Positions 9,145-17,222 of a stretch of 64,000 bases of DNA are shown piece by piece; the stretch's first letter is position 1; the number at the start of each line of letters is the position of its first letter. Source of the DNA: Micromonospora zamorensis (GTDB lineage: Bacteria > Actinomycetota > Actinomycetes > Mycobacteriales > Micromonosporaceae); the NCBI RefSeq assembly GCF_900090275.1, contig NZ_LT607755.1, positions 4,340,001-4,404,000 on the forward strand, read 5' to 3'. The notes beneath the pieces are model-generated. The model saw only the letters and a list, made by a program, of their open reading frames with translations, made no database searches and was not told where the DNA came from. The position numbers and the translations under genes were made by a program.

Positions 9145-9939
9145 TCAGAGCGCGAGGCAGTTGGGTCGCACCGGGCTGTCGACCAGGGCGCCACGCACGA
9201 TGGTGTACGCCGTGCCGTCGAGCACCAGGCCGAGGTGCCCCACCACCCGCAGCGGGCAGTACGTCTGGATCAGCACGTTGGTCGCACCATCGTTGACCAC
9301 GGCGTTCCCGGTCGGCCGGACCAGCTCGTCCTGAAGCGTTCGGACGGTGGTGTAGCGCACCGCGCCGGGGGTGTCGTCGCCGGCGTTGAGGTCGGCGAGG
9401 AACGCCGAGCCGATGGTCATCTGCTGGCAGGCCACGACGCCGGCGCAGCTGCCCAACCCGAGGAACGCCACGATGTTGGCGACGTAGGTGCCGTACTGCG
9501 GTGTGCCGAGACTGACGTAGCGCCCGATGGCGGCGGTGCCGCCGAGCCGCTTGAGGTAGTAGCGGCTGACCAGGCCACCCTCGGAGTGGGCCACGACGTC
9601 CACCGTCGCGGCACCGGTGCTGGCGCGCACCTGGTCGACGTAGGTGGCGAACGCGCGGGCGGACGTGGGGATGTCGCCGAGGCCCAGCCCCGGCAACTGG
9701 TAGATGAAGGTGCGGTAGCCGTCGGCGCGCAGCCGGGCGGCCATCGGCTCGTACGCGACGGCGATGCCGCTGAGCCCGCCGACCACGATCACCGGGTTGG
9801 CCGCGGCGGCGGCAGCGAAGGCTTCGGGCGTGGCGGGAGCCGGGGTGGGATCGGCGGGGGCGGCGGTCGCCGTGCCGGCGGACGCGAACAGGGCGGCGGC
9901 GACGAGGGACACGACGAGGGCGGTCTTTCGGAGCAGCAT
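9145..9939 (-). CDS. Secreted lipase/esterase
   Basis: A 264-residue alpha/beta-hydrolase of the bacterial lipase EstA-like group. An N-terminal signal peptide (MLLRKTALVVSLVAAALFA, likely cleaved after about residue 27) is followed by a Pro/Ala linker. NPVIVVGGLSG is the oxyanion region, VDVVAHSEGGLVSRYYL holds the nucleophile Ser (an A-H-S-E-G form of GxSxG), and VVNDGATNVLIQ and VVGHLGLV carry the probable Asp and His. Two Cys pairs suit an exported enzyme. ATG is preceded by GGAGGTG. An operator-like motif lies about 105 bases upstream. Confidence 0.88.
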   Translation of the reverse strand: MLLRKTALVVSLVAAALFASAGTATAAPADPTPAPATPEAFAAAAAANPVIVVGGLSGIAVAYEPMAARLRADGYRTFIYQLPGLGLGDIPTSARAFATYVDQVRASTGAATVDVVAHSEGGLVSRYYLKRLGGTAAIGRYVSLGTPQYGTYVANIVAFLGLGSCAGVVACQQMTIGSAFLADLNAGDDTPGAVRYTTVRTLQDELVRPTGNAVVNDGATNVLIQTYCPLRVVGHLGLVLDGTAYTIVRGALVDSPVRPNCLAL

Positions 9940-10044
9940 GGCTGCACCTCCGGGGGGAGGCACCCGGCGTACCGGGCAGGTGGGTGGGGGTGTCCGGTCG
10001 ACCGTGCGACGATCATCCCCGCAACAATTCAGAAACGTCAATGG

Positions 10045-10063
10045 CTTGTTACGCGCCAGTAAC
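10045..10063 (-). promoter_or_regulatory. Operator-like motif upstream of lipase
   Basis: Read on the minus strand: GTTACTGGCGCGTAACAAG, an imperfect palindrome TTAC-N6-GTAA. A closely related sequence lies upstream of the secreted SGNH esterase (30914-30931), so both may bind the same regulator. Confidence 0.45.
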
Positions 10064-10164
10064 CCGTTGTCCCGGCGAGGGCGCAAACGCGCAAATCGCA
10101 GCTCTCCATATCGGACCGCCGGCCCGGCGCGCGCACCCCGGGTCGGGTCGGCGGATGGCATGCT

Positions 10165-11529
10165 GTGGCCGTGGCCGCCGACGAACCCACCGAGCGCCAG
10201 CTACGCGTGATGCCCTGGTGGCTGGTCCTGGTCGGCCTGCTGCTCGCCGCCGCCCTGGGCTGGCTGGTGCTGGACCTGCTGCTCACCGAGGCCGACCGGG
10301 CCAGCCAGCCGGACACCCGCGCCACGCTGCGCATCGACGCGATCCGCACCGGCCTGACCGTGGTCGCCGGCACCGGCGGAGGTCTCGCCCTGCTCCTGGC
10401 CGCCCGCCGCCAGTGGATCACCGAACGCGCGCAGCGGCACCAGGAGAGCGTCGCCGCCCGGGACCAGGCCCACCGCGACCGGGTGCAGGCGCACGCCGAG
10501 TCGGTGGCCGAGGCCGCGCAACGCCAGCAGGACCGGCAGTCCACCGCCGCCGAGCACGACGCCGGCGAACGTCGACTGACCGAGCTCTACACCCGGGCCG
10601 TCGAGCTGCTCGGCAACGACAGCGCGGCGGTACGCCTCGGCGGGCTGCACGCGCTGGAACGCCTCGGTCAGGACAACCCTGGGCAGCGCCCGACGATCGG
10701 GGCGGTGCTCTGCGCGTACCTGCGGATGCCGGCGCCCGACGACGAGCCGCGCGAGACGGAGGTCCGGCGCACCGCGCAGCGTGTGCTGACCCGCCACCTG
10801 CGGGCGGACGACGTGGCCTACTGGCCGGAGGTGGTGCTGGACCTGACCGGCGCCACGCTGGTCGACTTCGACGCCGCGGGCTGCACGCTGGTCGACGCGA
10901 ACTTCACGGCGACGGCGTTCACCGGCACGACCACCTTCGCGGGCGCGACGGTGCGGGGGCGTCTCCAGCTCGGGGCGGCGACCTTCGGCGACGTGGTCTT
11001 CGAGGGCCTCGCGGCCGACGGCGAAGTCCTGCTGGACGGCGTCCGCGTCAGCGGTCAGGCCACCTTCGACGGGGCGGCGTTCAGCGACGGCCTGTCCTGT
11101 CGACGGTCCACCTTCGCCGGTCACACCTCGTTTCGCCAGGTGACCTTCGGGCAGCCGACCAGCTTCGACGCGACCCGCTTCGAGGACTCCACCACGTTCC
11201 GGCAAGCCGTCTTCGAGGGCGCCCTGTCGATGGAGCACACCGAGTTCGGCCGGTCGGCCAACTTCCACGCCGCCCGTTTCACGAACATGGCGCTGTTCCG
11301 CTGGACGGTGTTCGGGGCGGAGGCGTTGTTCGACCAGGCCCGCTTCACCGACGCCGCGAACTTCGGCCGGGCCCGGTTCCACAGCATGACCAGCTTCCGC
11401 GACACGCAGTTCAGCCGGCCACCTCAGGTCGATCAGGCCCGGGCGGTGGTCGATCCCGGTCACCGCTGGCCGGCGGGCGCGGTGGTCCAACAGCTCGACG
11501 ACGAGTGGCTGCTGCTGGTCGACCGCTGA
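10165..11529 (+). CDS. Membrane-anchored pentapeptide-repeat protein
   Basis: A 454-residue protein with two N-terminal membrane helices (MPWWLVLVGLLLAAALGWLV and a second near 60-80), a charged probable coiled coil (QRHQESVAARDQAHRDRVQA region), a short helical domain (RRLTELYTRAVELLGNDSAAVRLGGLHALERL) and a C-terminal right-handed beta-helix. The last part shows repeated A-x-F-x pentads such as TTFAGATV, ATFDGAAF, TSFRQVTF and ANFGRARF. This layout is common in actinomycete proteins of unknown role. GTG starts at 10165 or 10171 are both possible and no clear ribosome site is present. Confidence 0.85.
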   Translation: MAVAADEPTERQLRVMPWWLVLVGLLLAAALGWLVLDLLLTEADRASQPDTRATLRIDAIRTGLTVVAGTGGGLALLLAARRQWITERAQRHQESVAARDQAHRDRVQAHAESVAEAAQRQQDRQSTAAEHDAGERRLTELYTRAVELLGNDSAAVRLGGLHALERLGQDNPGQRPTIGAVLCAYLRMPAPDDEPRETEVRRTAQRVLTRHLRADDVAYWPEVVLDLTGATLVDFDAAGCTLVDANFTATAFTGTTTFAGATVRGRLQLGAATFGDVVFEGLAADGEVLLDGVRVSGQATFDGAAFSDGLSCRRSTFAGHTSFRQVTFGQPTSFDATRFEDSTTFRQAVFEGALSMEHTEFGRSANFHAARFTNMALFRWTVFGAEALFDQARFTDAANFGRARFHSMTSFRDTQFSRPPQVDQARAVVDPGHRWPAGAVVQQLDDEWLLLVDR

Positions 11530-11547
11530 CCGGTCGGCGGGCGAGCG

Positions 11548-12123
11548 TCAGCGGGTGGAGGCGCGCAGCCCGTCCAGGGCCACGCCGAGCACCCTGTCGC
11601 GCTGCTCGGGTGACGGGAACTGGGCCATGGTGAGGCCGCTGATCAGCCGCACCACGTCGTCGAACCCGATGTCGTCACGGACCACGCCGGCGGCCTGGGC
11701 GCGACGCACCAGCGGCTCGCCGGCGGAGTAGATCTCCGTCCGGCAGCTCCGGAAGATCTCCGAGTCGTGCAGCAGATGCTCGGCAAGCGCCCGCTTGGTG
11801 GCGACGTACGCGACGAAGCGGTGCAACCAGGCGACGAGCGCGTCCCACGGTGGCAGCTCGGCCAGGTCCTCGGCGGAGCGGCTCAGCGCCCGGACCTCCT
11901 CGACGTACACGGCCTCGAAGAGGTGCCGCCGGCTGGGGAAGTTGCGGTAGAGCGTGCCGATGCCCACGCCGGCCCGCCGGGCCACGTCCTCCAGGGAGGC
12001 GGCGGCGCCGTTCTCGGCGAACGCGTCGCGCGCAGCGGCGACCAGAGCATCGTAGTTGCGCCGTGCGTCGGCCCGCTTCGGGCGTTGCGCGAACACCTCG
12101 GGCACCTGCCCCGCGCTGGTCAT
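11548..12123 (-). CDS. TetR/AcrR-family repressor
   Basis: A 191-residue TetR-type regulator. The N-terminal DNA-binding domain is clear: NYDALVAAARDAFAENG, SLEDVARRAGVGIGTLYRNF and PSRRHLFEAVY. The C-terminal ligand-binding helices are of ordinary length. It is divergent from an MFS exporter, with three copies of a palindromic site between them, so it probably represses both itself and the exporter and is released by an exported compound. ATG at 12123 is preferred over a GTG 12 bases upstream because AGGTG precedes it at a usable distance. Confidence 0.92.
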   Translation of the reverse strand: MTSAGQVPEVFAQRPKRADARRNYDALVAAARDAFAENGAAASLEDVARRAGVGIGTLYRNFPSRRHLFEAVYVEEVRALSRSAEDLAELPPWDALVAWLHRFVAYVATKRALAEHLLHDSEIFRSCRTEIYSAGEPLVRRAQAAGVVRDDIGFDDVVRLISGLTMAQFPSPEQRDRVLGVALDGLRASTR

Positions 12124-12153
12124 GACGTGCGTCACCTCGTCCTGGTTGCAACC

Positions 12154-12214
12154 GGAGGCAACCCTCCGCTAGCTTAGTGGAGGCACCCCTCCGGAATCCC
12201 GGAGGCCTGCCTCC
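12154..12214. promoter_or_regulatory. Triple TetR-type operator
   Basis: Three 14-base near-palindromes lie in the TetR/MFS intergenic region: GGAGGCAACCCTCC (12154-12167), GGAGGCACCCCTCC (12179-12192) and GGAGGCCTGCCTCC (12201-12214, perfect). Centre spacings are 25 and 22 bases. The first and third are followed by related sequences, GCTAGCTTAG and GCTTAGCTTA. This is the expected binding region for the adjacent repressor. Confidence 0.75.
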
Positions 12215-12338
12215 GCTTAGCTTACCTCGGGACCCGCCCGATCTGCCTGGCCACCCGATCGCCCGGACCCGACAGCCAGCCCGCCACAGACGACGGGTGA
12301 CAAACCTCCTTCCGTACCTTTATCAGGAGTCTTCTCTC

Positions 12339-13805
12339 GTGGCAGTGACCTCCCGACGCAGCTCGCGTCGGCTCACCTTCACCGTGCTCGCCGCCGGTGC
12401 CGGGTTCTTCGCGATGCTCCAGTCGCTGATCACCCCGGTGCTGCCGACCATCCAGCACGATCTGCACACCTCCCAGAACACCGTGACCTGGGTCCTGACC
12501 GCCTACCTGCTCTCCGCGTCGATCTTCACACCGATCCTCGGACGGGTCGGCGACATGGTCGGCAAGGAGCGGATGCTGGTCGTCGCGCTCGCCGCGCTCG
12601 CCCTCGGCTGCCTGCTGGCCGCCATCGCGCCGAACATCGGCGTCCTCATCATCGCCCGGGTCGTGCAGGGCATCGGCGGAGCGGTCTTCCCGCTGTCGTT
12701 CGGCATCATCCGCGACGAGTTCCCCGCCGCGCGGGTCTCCACGGCCGTGGCCGCGATCTCGGCGATCGTCGCCGTCGGCGGTGGCCTGGGCATCGTGCTG
12801 GCCGGTCCGATCGTCAGCACGCTCGACTACCGCTGGCTGTTCTGGATCCCGATGGTCGTGGTCGGGCTGACCGCCGTGGCCGCCCACCTGTTCGTCCCCG
12901 AGTCCCCGGTCCGCACCCCCGGTCGCATCGACTGGCGAGCGACACTGCTGCTCTCCGGCTGGCTGGTCGCGTTGCTCCTGCCGATCAGCCAGGGCGCGGC
13001 GTGGGGCTGGACCAGCCCCCGGGTGCTCGGCCTGCTGGCCCTCGCCGTGGCGCTGCTGGTCGGCTGGCTGGTCGCCGAGGTGCGGTCGCCCAACCCGCTG
13101 ATCGACATGCGGATGATGCGCCTGCCCGGCGTCTGGACCACCAACCTGGTCGCCCTGCTCTACGGCGCGTCGATGTTCTCCGTGTACGCCTTCCTCCCCC
13201 AGTTCCTGCAGACCCCGACCGCCGCCGGTTACGGCTTCGGAGCGAGCATCAGCCAGGCTGGCCTGCTCATGCTGCCGATGGTCAGCGCGATGTTCGTCGC
13301 CGGCATTGTCGCCGGCCGACTCCAGGCCGTCTTCAGCGCCAAGGCGCAGCTCGCCACCGGTGCCACGTTCAACGTGGCCGCCTCCGCGATGCTCGCCGTC
13401 GCGCACGACACCCGCTGGGAGGTCGCCATCGCCGGTGGCCTGGTCGGCCTCGGCATCGGCCTGGCCTTCGCGTCGATGGCCAACCTGATCGTCGCCAGCG
13501 TGCCCGCCAGCCAGACCGGCGTGGCGACCGGCATGAACGCCAACATCCGCACCATCGGAGGCGCGATCGGCGCCGCCGTGGTCAGCGGTGTGATCACCGC
13601 GAACCCGCAGGCCAACGGCCTGCCCCGGGAGGCCGGCTTCACGATGGGGTTTCTGGTCCTCACGGCCATCGCGCTGGCCGCCGCGCTCGCGGCCCTCGCC
13701 GTCCCGTCCGCCCGGCGGAAGGCGGCCGGTCCCCGGCCGTCCGCCACGACGATCGTCGAGTCCGAGCTAGCCGGCGAGTTCGCCACCATGCCCGCGACCC
13801 GCTGA
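12339..13805 (+). CDS. MFS multidrug exporter (DHA2-like, 14 TMS)
   Basis: A 488-residue major facilitator transporter. It opens with a short cytoplasmic tail (VTSRRSSRRLTF), then about 14 hydrophobic segments. Motif A (LGRVGDMVGKERML) lies between helices 2 and 3, and RVVQGIGGAVFPLSFGIIRD is the usual motif B/C region of drug:H+ antiporters. The GTG start is chosen because AGGAG lies 8 bases upstream; the open frame upstream runs through the operators and is not coding. Control by the divergent TetR protein is inferred. Drug specificity unknown. Confidence 0.93.
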   Translation: MAVTSRRSSRRLTFTVLAAGAGFFAMLQSLITPVLPTIQHDLHTSQNTVTWVLTAYLLSASIFTPILGRVGDMVGKERMLVVALAALALGCLLAAIAPNIGVLIIARVVQGIGGAVFPLSFGIIRDEFPAARVSTAVAAISAIVAVGGGLGIVLAGPIVSTLDYRWLFWIPMVVVGLTAVAAHLFVPESPVRTPGRIDWRATLLLSGWLVALLLPISQGAAWGWTSPRVLGLLALAVALLVGWLVAEVRSPNPLIDMRMMRLPGVWTTNLVALLYGASMFSVYAFLPQFLQTPTAAGYGFGASISQAGLLMLPMVSAMFVAGIVAGRLQAVFSAKAQLATGATFNVAASAMLAVAHDTRWEVAIAGGLVGLGIGLAFASMANLIVASVPASQTGVATGMNANIRTIGGAIGAAVVSGVITANPQANGLPREAGFTMGFLVLTAIALAAALAALAVPSARRKAAGPRPSATTIVESELAGEFATMPATR

Positions 13806-13817
13806 GGGAACGTGTCG

Positions 13818-13847
13818 GAGCCCGGGCGGTTCGCCGCCCGGGCTCCA
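13818..13847 (+). terminator. Strong hairpin after MFS gene
   Basis: A perfect 13-base stem, GGAGCCCGGGCGG and its complement, with a TTCG tetraloop 12 bases after the MFS stop codon. Confidence 0.85.
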
Positions 13848-13910
13848 CCATGTCCGGGAGTACGCTGGCCGCTTCCCCGTCCACCACTCGCCGTTCTTCA
13901 GGATGCCCAC

Positions 13911-14897
13911 ATGCCCGAGTTGCTGACCACCGACCGCATCGAGGAGATCGGCTCCCTGGGTCCGGAGAGCCCGGACCCGGCCGCGCTGGTCGCCGAGCTG
14001 GTGGGCGCCGTCGACGAGGGGCGGGTCGCCGACCCCGACGACACCGCGTACGCCCTGCTGGTCGCCGCGGACATCCTGGAGCAGGCTGGCGACCTGGCCG
14101 ACGCGCTCGCGCTGGCCACCCGCGCCATCGCCGAACAGCCCGACGAGGACGCGTACGCCCGGTCGGTGCGCGGCGGTCTGCTGCTGCGCCTCGGCCGCTC
14201 CGACGAGGGCATGGCCGAGCTGACCGCCCTGCGCCCGCTGCTGGAGACCAACCCCAACGCCACGTACCTGGTCGACGAGCTGGCCGATAACGGCCACACC
14301 GACCTGGCGCTGGAATGGCTGACCGGGGCGCTCGACGCGATCCTGGAACGGACCCGCAACCAGCAGCACGAATCCGAGGACGCCCAGGACGAGGCCGCAG
14401 CCATGATCTACGGCCTGACGCAGCGGCGGCACAACCTGCGCGAGGAGATGGGCCTCCCGCACGACGAGTACGACAACCTCGCCGACCGGCTGCGCGCCGC
14501 GAGCGACCACGCGCTCGACGCACTGGACGAGGGCCCCGCGACGCTGCTCTTCTGGCCGCAGGCGGAGTTCAACGCGCTGCTGCTGCGCTGGCCCGCCCTC
14601 GCCGACAGCTACCCCGCCAGCTGGGACGAGCACCGCGCCCAGACCGAACGCGCCCTCGTCGACGCCTCCGGGCTGGGCGGCCTCGACCTGGGCGTGGTCG
14701 TCGGTTCCGTCGCCGGGTTGGCGGCCTTCGCCGAACGCGAGGGCAGCGACCCCACCGACGAGGAAACCCAGGACGAGTACGCCGACTCGCTCACCGGCCC
14801 CGACCTCAGGGCCTGGCCGCCCGGGCGCAACGACGCCTGCTGGTGCGGGTCCGGGGCGAAGTACAAGAAGTGCTGCCTGCCGCGCTCGCGCGGATGA
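13911..14897 (+). CDS. TPR-like protein with C-terminal SEC-C motif
   Basis: A 328-residue soluble acidic protein. Residues from about 30 to 150 are helical and TPR-like (ADILEQAGDLADALALATRA, then LLLRLGRSDEGMAEL). The extreme C-terminus is a SEC-C zinc motif, ACWCGSGAKYKKCC, as found at the end of SecA and in many unrelated proteins where it may bind metal or protein partners. ATG at 13911 follows a weak AGGA. A TACGCT box at 13860-13865 could be its -10 element. No enzymatic domain was recognised. Confidence 0.85.
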   Translation: MPELLTTDRIEEIGSLGPESPDPAALVAELVGAVDEGRVADPDDTAYALLVAADILEQAGDLADALALATRAIAEQPDEDAYARSVRGGLLLRLGRSDEGMAELTALRPLLETNPNATYLVDELADNGHTDLALEWLTGALDAILERTRNQQHESEDAQDEAAAMIYGLTQRRHNLREEMGLPHDEYDNLADRLRAASDHALDALDEGPATLLFWPQAEFNALLLRWPALADSYPASWDEHRAQTERALVDASGLGGLDLGVVVGSVAGLAAFAEREGSDPTDEETQDEYADSLTGPDLRAWPPGRNDACWCGSGAKYKKCCLPRSRG

Positions 14898-14948
14898 CCC
14901 CCTCGGGCTTGGCCCCACCCAACTGGAGGCCATGTCCCGTGAAAGCCT

Positions 14949-14984
14949 GATGCCGGTGAATCATCTTGATGACTCACCGGCCTG
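14949..14984. repeat. Palindromic repeat, family A copy 1
   Basis: GATGCCGGTGAATCATC, two bases, then GATGACTCACCGGC: an inverted repeat with 14-base arms and one mismatch, 50 bases after the SEC-C gene stop. The same element occurs as a perfect palindrome at 43766-43801. It probably also serves as a terminator. Confidence 0.8.
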
Positions 14985-14998
14985 CCCCCCCCCCCCCC
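14985..14998. repeat. Run of 14 cytosines
   Basis: A homopolymeric C tract directly after palindromic repeat family A and 31 bases before the next start codon. Such tracts slip in replication and are also prone to sequencing error, so its exact length is uncertain. Confidence 0.9.
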
Positions 14999-15029
14999 AG
15001 CGGACAGGCCCGATGAAGGAGGCGAAGCG

Positions 15030-15497
15030 ATGACCGCGCAGGAGCAGCACGAGACGATCGAGGACAGCCCGGTCGGCTGGGTGGCAAAGCACATCCAGCG
15101 GTACGTCGAGACCGACGGCGCCGACGGCGGCACCTACCACGGCGTACCGTCGCTGCTGCTCACCACCCGCGGACGCCGCACGGGCGCCCTGCGCCGCACC
15201 GCGCTGATGTACGGCCGCGACGGTGACAACCACCTGCTGGTGGCGTCCAACGGGGGCGCGGACAAGCACCCCGCCTGGTACCTGAACCTGAGCGCCGACC
15301 CGGCGGTGGAGATCCAGGTCGGCGCGGAGCGCATCGCCGGTCGGGCCCGCACGGCGACGGGCGAGGAGCGGGCCCGGCTGTGGCCGGTGATGACGAAGGT
15401 CTTCCCGACGTACGAGCGCTACCAGAAGGGCACCGACCGCGAGATCCCCCTCGTCGTCATCGAACGCGCGCCTCGGAAAGAATCAACAGGCGATTGA
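15030..15497 (+). CDS. F420-type nitroreductase family protein (Ddn-like)
   Basis: A 155-residue member of the deazaflavin-dependent nitroreductase group (TIGR00026/DUF385). Matching segments are VPSLLLTTRGRRTGALRRTALMY, LLVASNGGADKHPAWYLNL, VEIQVGAERIAGRARTATGEER and a WPVMTKVFPTYERYQKGTDREIPLVVIE C-terminus. Relatives are small split-barrel proteins using reduced F420 to reduce quinones, nitro-compounds or other substrates; the native substrate is unknown. ATG follows a strong AAGGAGG site. Confidence 0.92.
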   Translation: MTAQEQHETIEDSPVGWVAKHIQRYVETDGADGGTYHGVPSLLLTTRGRRTGALRRTALMYGRDGDNHLLVASNGGADKHPAWYLNLSADPAVEIQVGAERIAGRARTATGEERARLWPVMTKVFPTYERYQKGTDREIPLVVIERAPRKESTGD

Positions 15498-15643
15498 TCT
15501 CCGGTCACCACCGCCATTGAACTGCCCGGCCACCACCCTCCCTGGATGTGGCGGCGACGCCAGCAGGCGCGGCGAGCACCGTCAAAGTGGGTGGAGGTTG
15601 GCGGCCGTCTTGAAGGCGGGCCCGACCGAATCTTGTTCCTCCG

Positions 15644-16087
15644 TCACCCCGCCGCCTCCATCGTCGCCTCGATCCGGTCGAGATAGTCCCACCACTTCTC
15701 ATCGTCCCGGCGACAGGATGACAGCAGGTTCGCGGCAACGACGAAGGCTAGGACGATGACGTTCTCAGCGGGAACTGCCGACGCGAACGGCTCACCCCTC
15801 ATCAGCTTCATCAAGAAGTCAGCCACCTCGCGGCGAGTGGGTTGCGCCCAGGATTCCGCCTCGGCGACTTCTCCGGCCACAGCCACGATCTGGTCGTCAC
15901 CGGGTCGGCCTCCGTGGATGTCCACCATCAGGAAACCGACAACGGCAAGGGCAAGCTCGACAGTTGCGGCAGCATTGTCGTCGTCTTTGAGGCTGCGCAA
16001 CCGTTCGTCGAGTGTCGCGAAATCACGCTTTACGGCGGCATGGATAGCGGCTCGCATCGTGACCTCGACAGAGCTATTGATCTTCAT
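15644..16087 (-). CDS. Unknown helical protein
   Basis: A 147-residue protein I do not recognise. It is largely helical, with alternating Ala-rich and charged stretches (TVELALAVVGFLMVDIHGG, VADFLMKLMRGEPFASAVP) and a C-terminus rich in D/E/W (RRDDEKWWDYLDRIEATM). A hydrophobic stretch (VIVLAFVVAANLL) is short for a membrane span. ATG follows AGAGAGGAATCAGG. It overlaps the stop of a small upstream frame by 14 bases, suggesting coupled expression within a little minus-strand cluster. Confidence 0.65.
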   Translation of the reverse strand: MKINSSVEVTMRAAIHAAVKRDFATLDERLRSLKDDDNAAATVELALAVVGFLMVDIHGGRPGDDQIVAVAGEVAEAESWAQPTRREVADFLMKLMRGEPFASAVPAENVIVLAFVVAANLLSSCRRDDEKWWDYLDRIEATMEAAG

Positions 16088-16190
16088 CCTGATTCCTCTC
16101 TCGACGCCTCTTCAACCATGACTTGCCGGCGCTGACCGTGGCTGCGGTCGCAAGGAGCGTTCCGGCGACTGCCTTCGGCAGCACGGGCAT
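16074..16190 (-). CDS. Small hydrophobic protein
   Basis: A possible 38-residue protein (begins MPVLPKAVAGTLLATAA, ends in a basic-acidic tail KRRRERNQDEDQ), shaped like a single-span membrane peptide. Its frame stays open further upstream, but no other usable start codon occurs before the tail of the preceding small frame. The ribosome site is weak. It overlaps the next gene by 14 bases. Coding status is uncertain. Confidence 0.35.
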   Translation of the reverse strand: MPVLPKAVAGTLLATAATVSAGKSWLKRRRERNQDEDQ

Positions 16191-16255
16191 GAACTCGGCG
16201 ACTGTTGCCCAAGCGGCCCCACCAGCCGACGCCCAGAAGCCGACTGCCTCCGCGC

Positions 16256-16366
16256 TTACTCGCTCCCGCCGCCGGCTGGGTTGTGCAATATCTTGCGCAT
16301 CAGCATCCCGGCGAGCTTGAGCACCTTGTCGTCGGTTCGGAGGCGTGTGCGGCCGCCGTGGCACAT
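16256..16366 (-). CDS. Small basic protein
   Basis: A possible 36-residue protein, MCHGGRTRLRTDDKVLKLAG followed by a basic helix and a Gly-rich end (PAGGGSE). It lies between the DUF6244-like gene and the small hydrophobic frame on the same strand. No clear ribosome site; the case rests on position and amphipathic composition only. Confidence 0.3.
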   Translation of the reverse strand: MCHGGRTRLRTDDKVLKLAGMLMRKILHNPAGGGSE

Positions 16367-16429
16367 GAGGACGAATGATCGGACGCACCGCTGCGGGTGG
16401 TTGGTGGGTTGTGCTACCACCACCCGTGG

Positions 16430-16693
16430 TCAGTTTCCCAGCGCTCGGACCTTGGCGATCGTCTCCTGGACGTGCTGCTTGGCCGGGTCGCCGCCCTGGG
16501 ACGCCTGCGCGAGCGCCTGACGGTACGCATCGATCATGCCAACCAGTGGACCGGCTGCCACGCCTTCCAGCGCACCGGCCACAAGTGCCCGCGCCTCGGC
16601 CGCGTCCTGGGCTGCCGCTGCGGTCTTGGCCTTCGCCTCGTCCAGCTTCTGCGACGCCGCCGCCAGCCTCGCGATGATCTGTGCTGCGCTCAC
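16430..16693 (-). CDS. DUF6244-like small helical protein
   Basis: An 87-residue helical protein: VSAAQIIARLAAASQKLDEA, an Ala/Lys-rich coiled coil, a loop, and MIDAYRQALAQASQGG. The pattern resembles the small WXG-sized actinobacterial DUF6244 group known to me from Micromonospora, whose role is unknown. The GTG start follows GGGGGAGG. The size and helix-loop-helix form recall ESX-type small proteins, but no central WxG is present. Confidence 0.6.
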   Translation of the reverse strand: MSAAQIIARLAAASQKLDEAKAKTAAAAQDAAEARALVAGALEGVAAGPLVGMIDAYRQALAQASQGGDPAKQHVQETIAKVRALGN

Positions 16694-16875
16694 GCGCGCC
16701 TCCCCCGTGGTCAACCATCGCCTCCACCACCGCACCGGCGGAGACCACATGGGAGCGTACGAGATCTACGCACTCAGCGCGACCACACGCTTGCTCACCG
16801 GCCACCGCACGGTTAATGAGTGCCCGAAAAGCGCCAATAGCGAGAAGGGATCCAGCCTCGACTCGCGCAAGCAAC

Positions 16876-16926
16876 TAGATCTTGGACACTTTCCGTTCCG
16901 AGGTAACGGAAAGTGTCCAAGATCTA
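16876..16926. repeat. Long perfect palindrome, family B
   Basis: Perfect 22-base arms beginning TAGATCTTGGACACTTTC (16876-16897) and ending GAAAGTGTCCAAGATCTA (16905-16926), separated by CCGAGGT. It lies between the minimal GntR gene and the DUF6244-like gene, both on the minus strand, so it could terminate the former. Its length and perfection suggest a dispersed repeat. Confidence 0.85.
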
Positions 16927-16959
16927 CAGTGGCGCCCGGGCACTGGCGCTGTTGAGCGC

Positions 16960-17178
16960 TCAGCGCTCAGCGACGAATACGCCGACGCCACCAACACCCT
17001 CCACCAAGCCCTCGATCTTAAGCGCGTTGATGGCCTGACGGACGACGATGGCTGAGACGTCGTGCTGACGGCACAGCTCGGAGGTCGAGGGCAGCTTGTC
17101 GCCCGGCGCGAGTTCGCCGGACTTGATCTGAGCGCGGATGCCATCGGCGATCAGCGCCCACTTCGCTTTGGCGGGCAT
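16960..17178 (-). CDS. Minimal GntR-family repressor
   Basis: A 72-residue winged-helix protein consisting of the GntR DNA-binding domain alone: IADGIRAQIKSGELAPGDKL, PSTSELCRQHDVSAIVVRQA and INALKIEGLVEGVGGVGVFV. There is no effector-binding domain, as in small KorSA-type repressors and other regulators on integrative elements. ATG follows GGGAGACACC. It is divergent from a three-gene operon, with a strong inverted repeat 45-82 bases upstream of its start, where it probably binds. Confidence 0.88.
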   Translation of the reverse strand: MPAKAKWALIADGIRAQIKSGELAPGDKLPSTSELCRQHDVSAIVVRQAINALKIEGLVEGVGGVGVFVAER

Positions 17179-17222
17179 TGGTGTCTCCCAGGTCTGCCCC
17201 GCCATTCGATCACGAGCAACTT

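Noticed and set aside
12177..12338. Upstream extension of the MFS gene
   Set aside because: It would translate through the triple operator and lacks a ribosome site; GTG at 12339 has AGGAG and starts at the usual N-terminal tail.
16074..16874. A 266-codon minus-strand frame across the small-gene patch
   Set aside because: It crosses the better supported DUF6244-like gene in another frame and its upstream two thirds is low-complexity Gly/Arg/Ser; only the last part was kept, at low confidence.
16876..16926. The long palindromes as recombination attachment sites or CRISPR-like repeats
   Set aside because: No recombinase nearby and no regularly spaced arrays; the intergenic positions suit REP-like repeats or terminators better.
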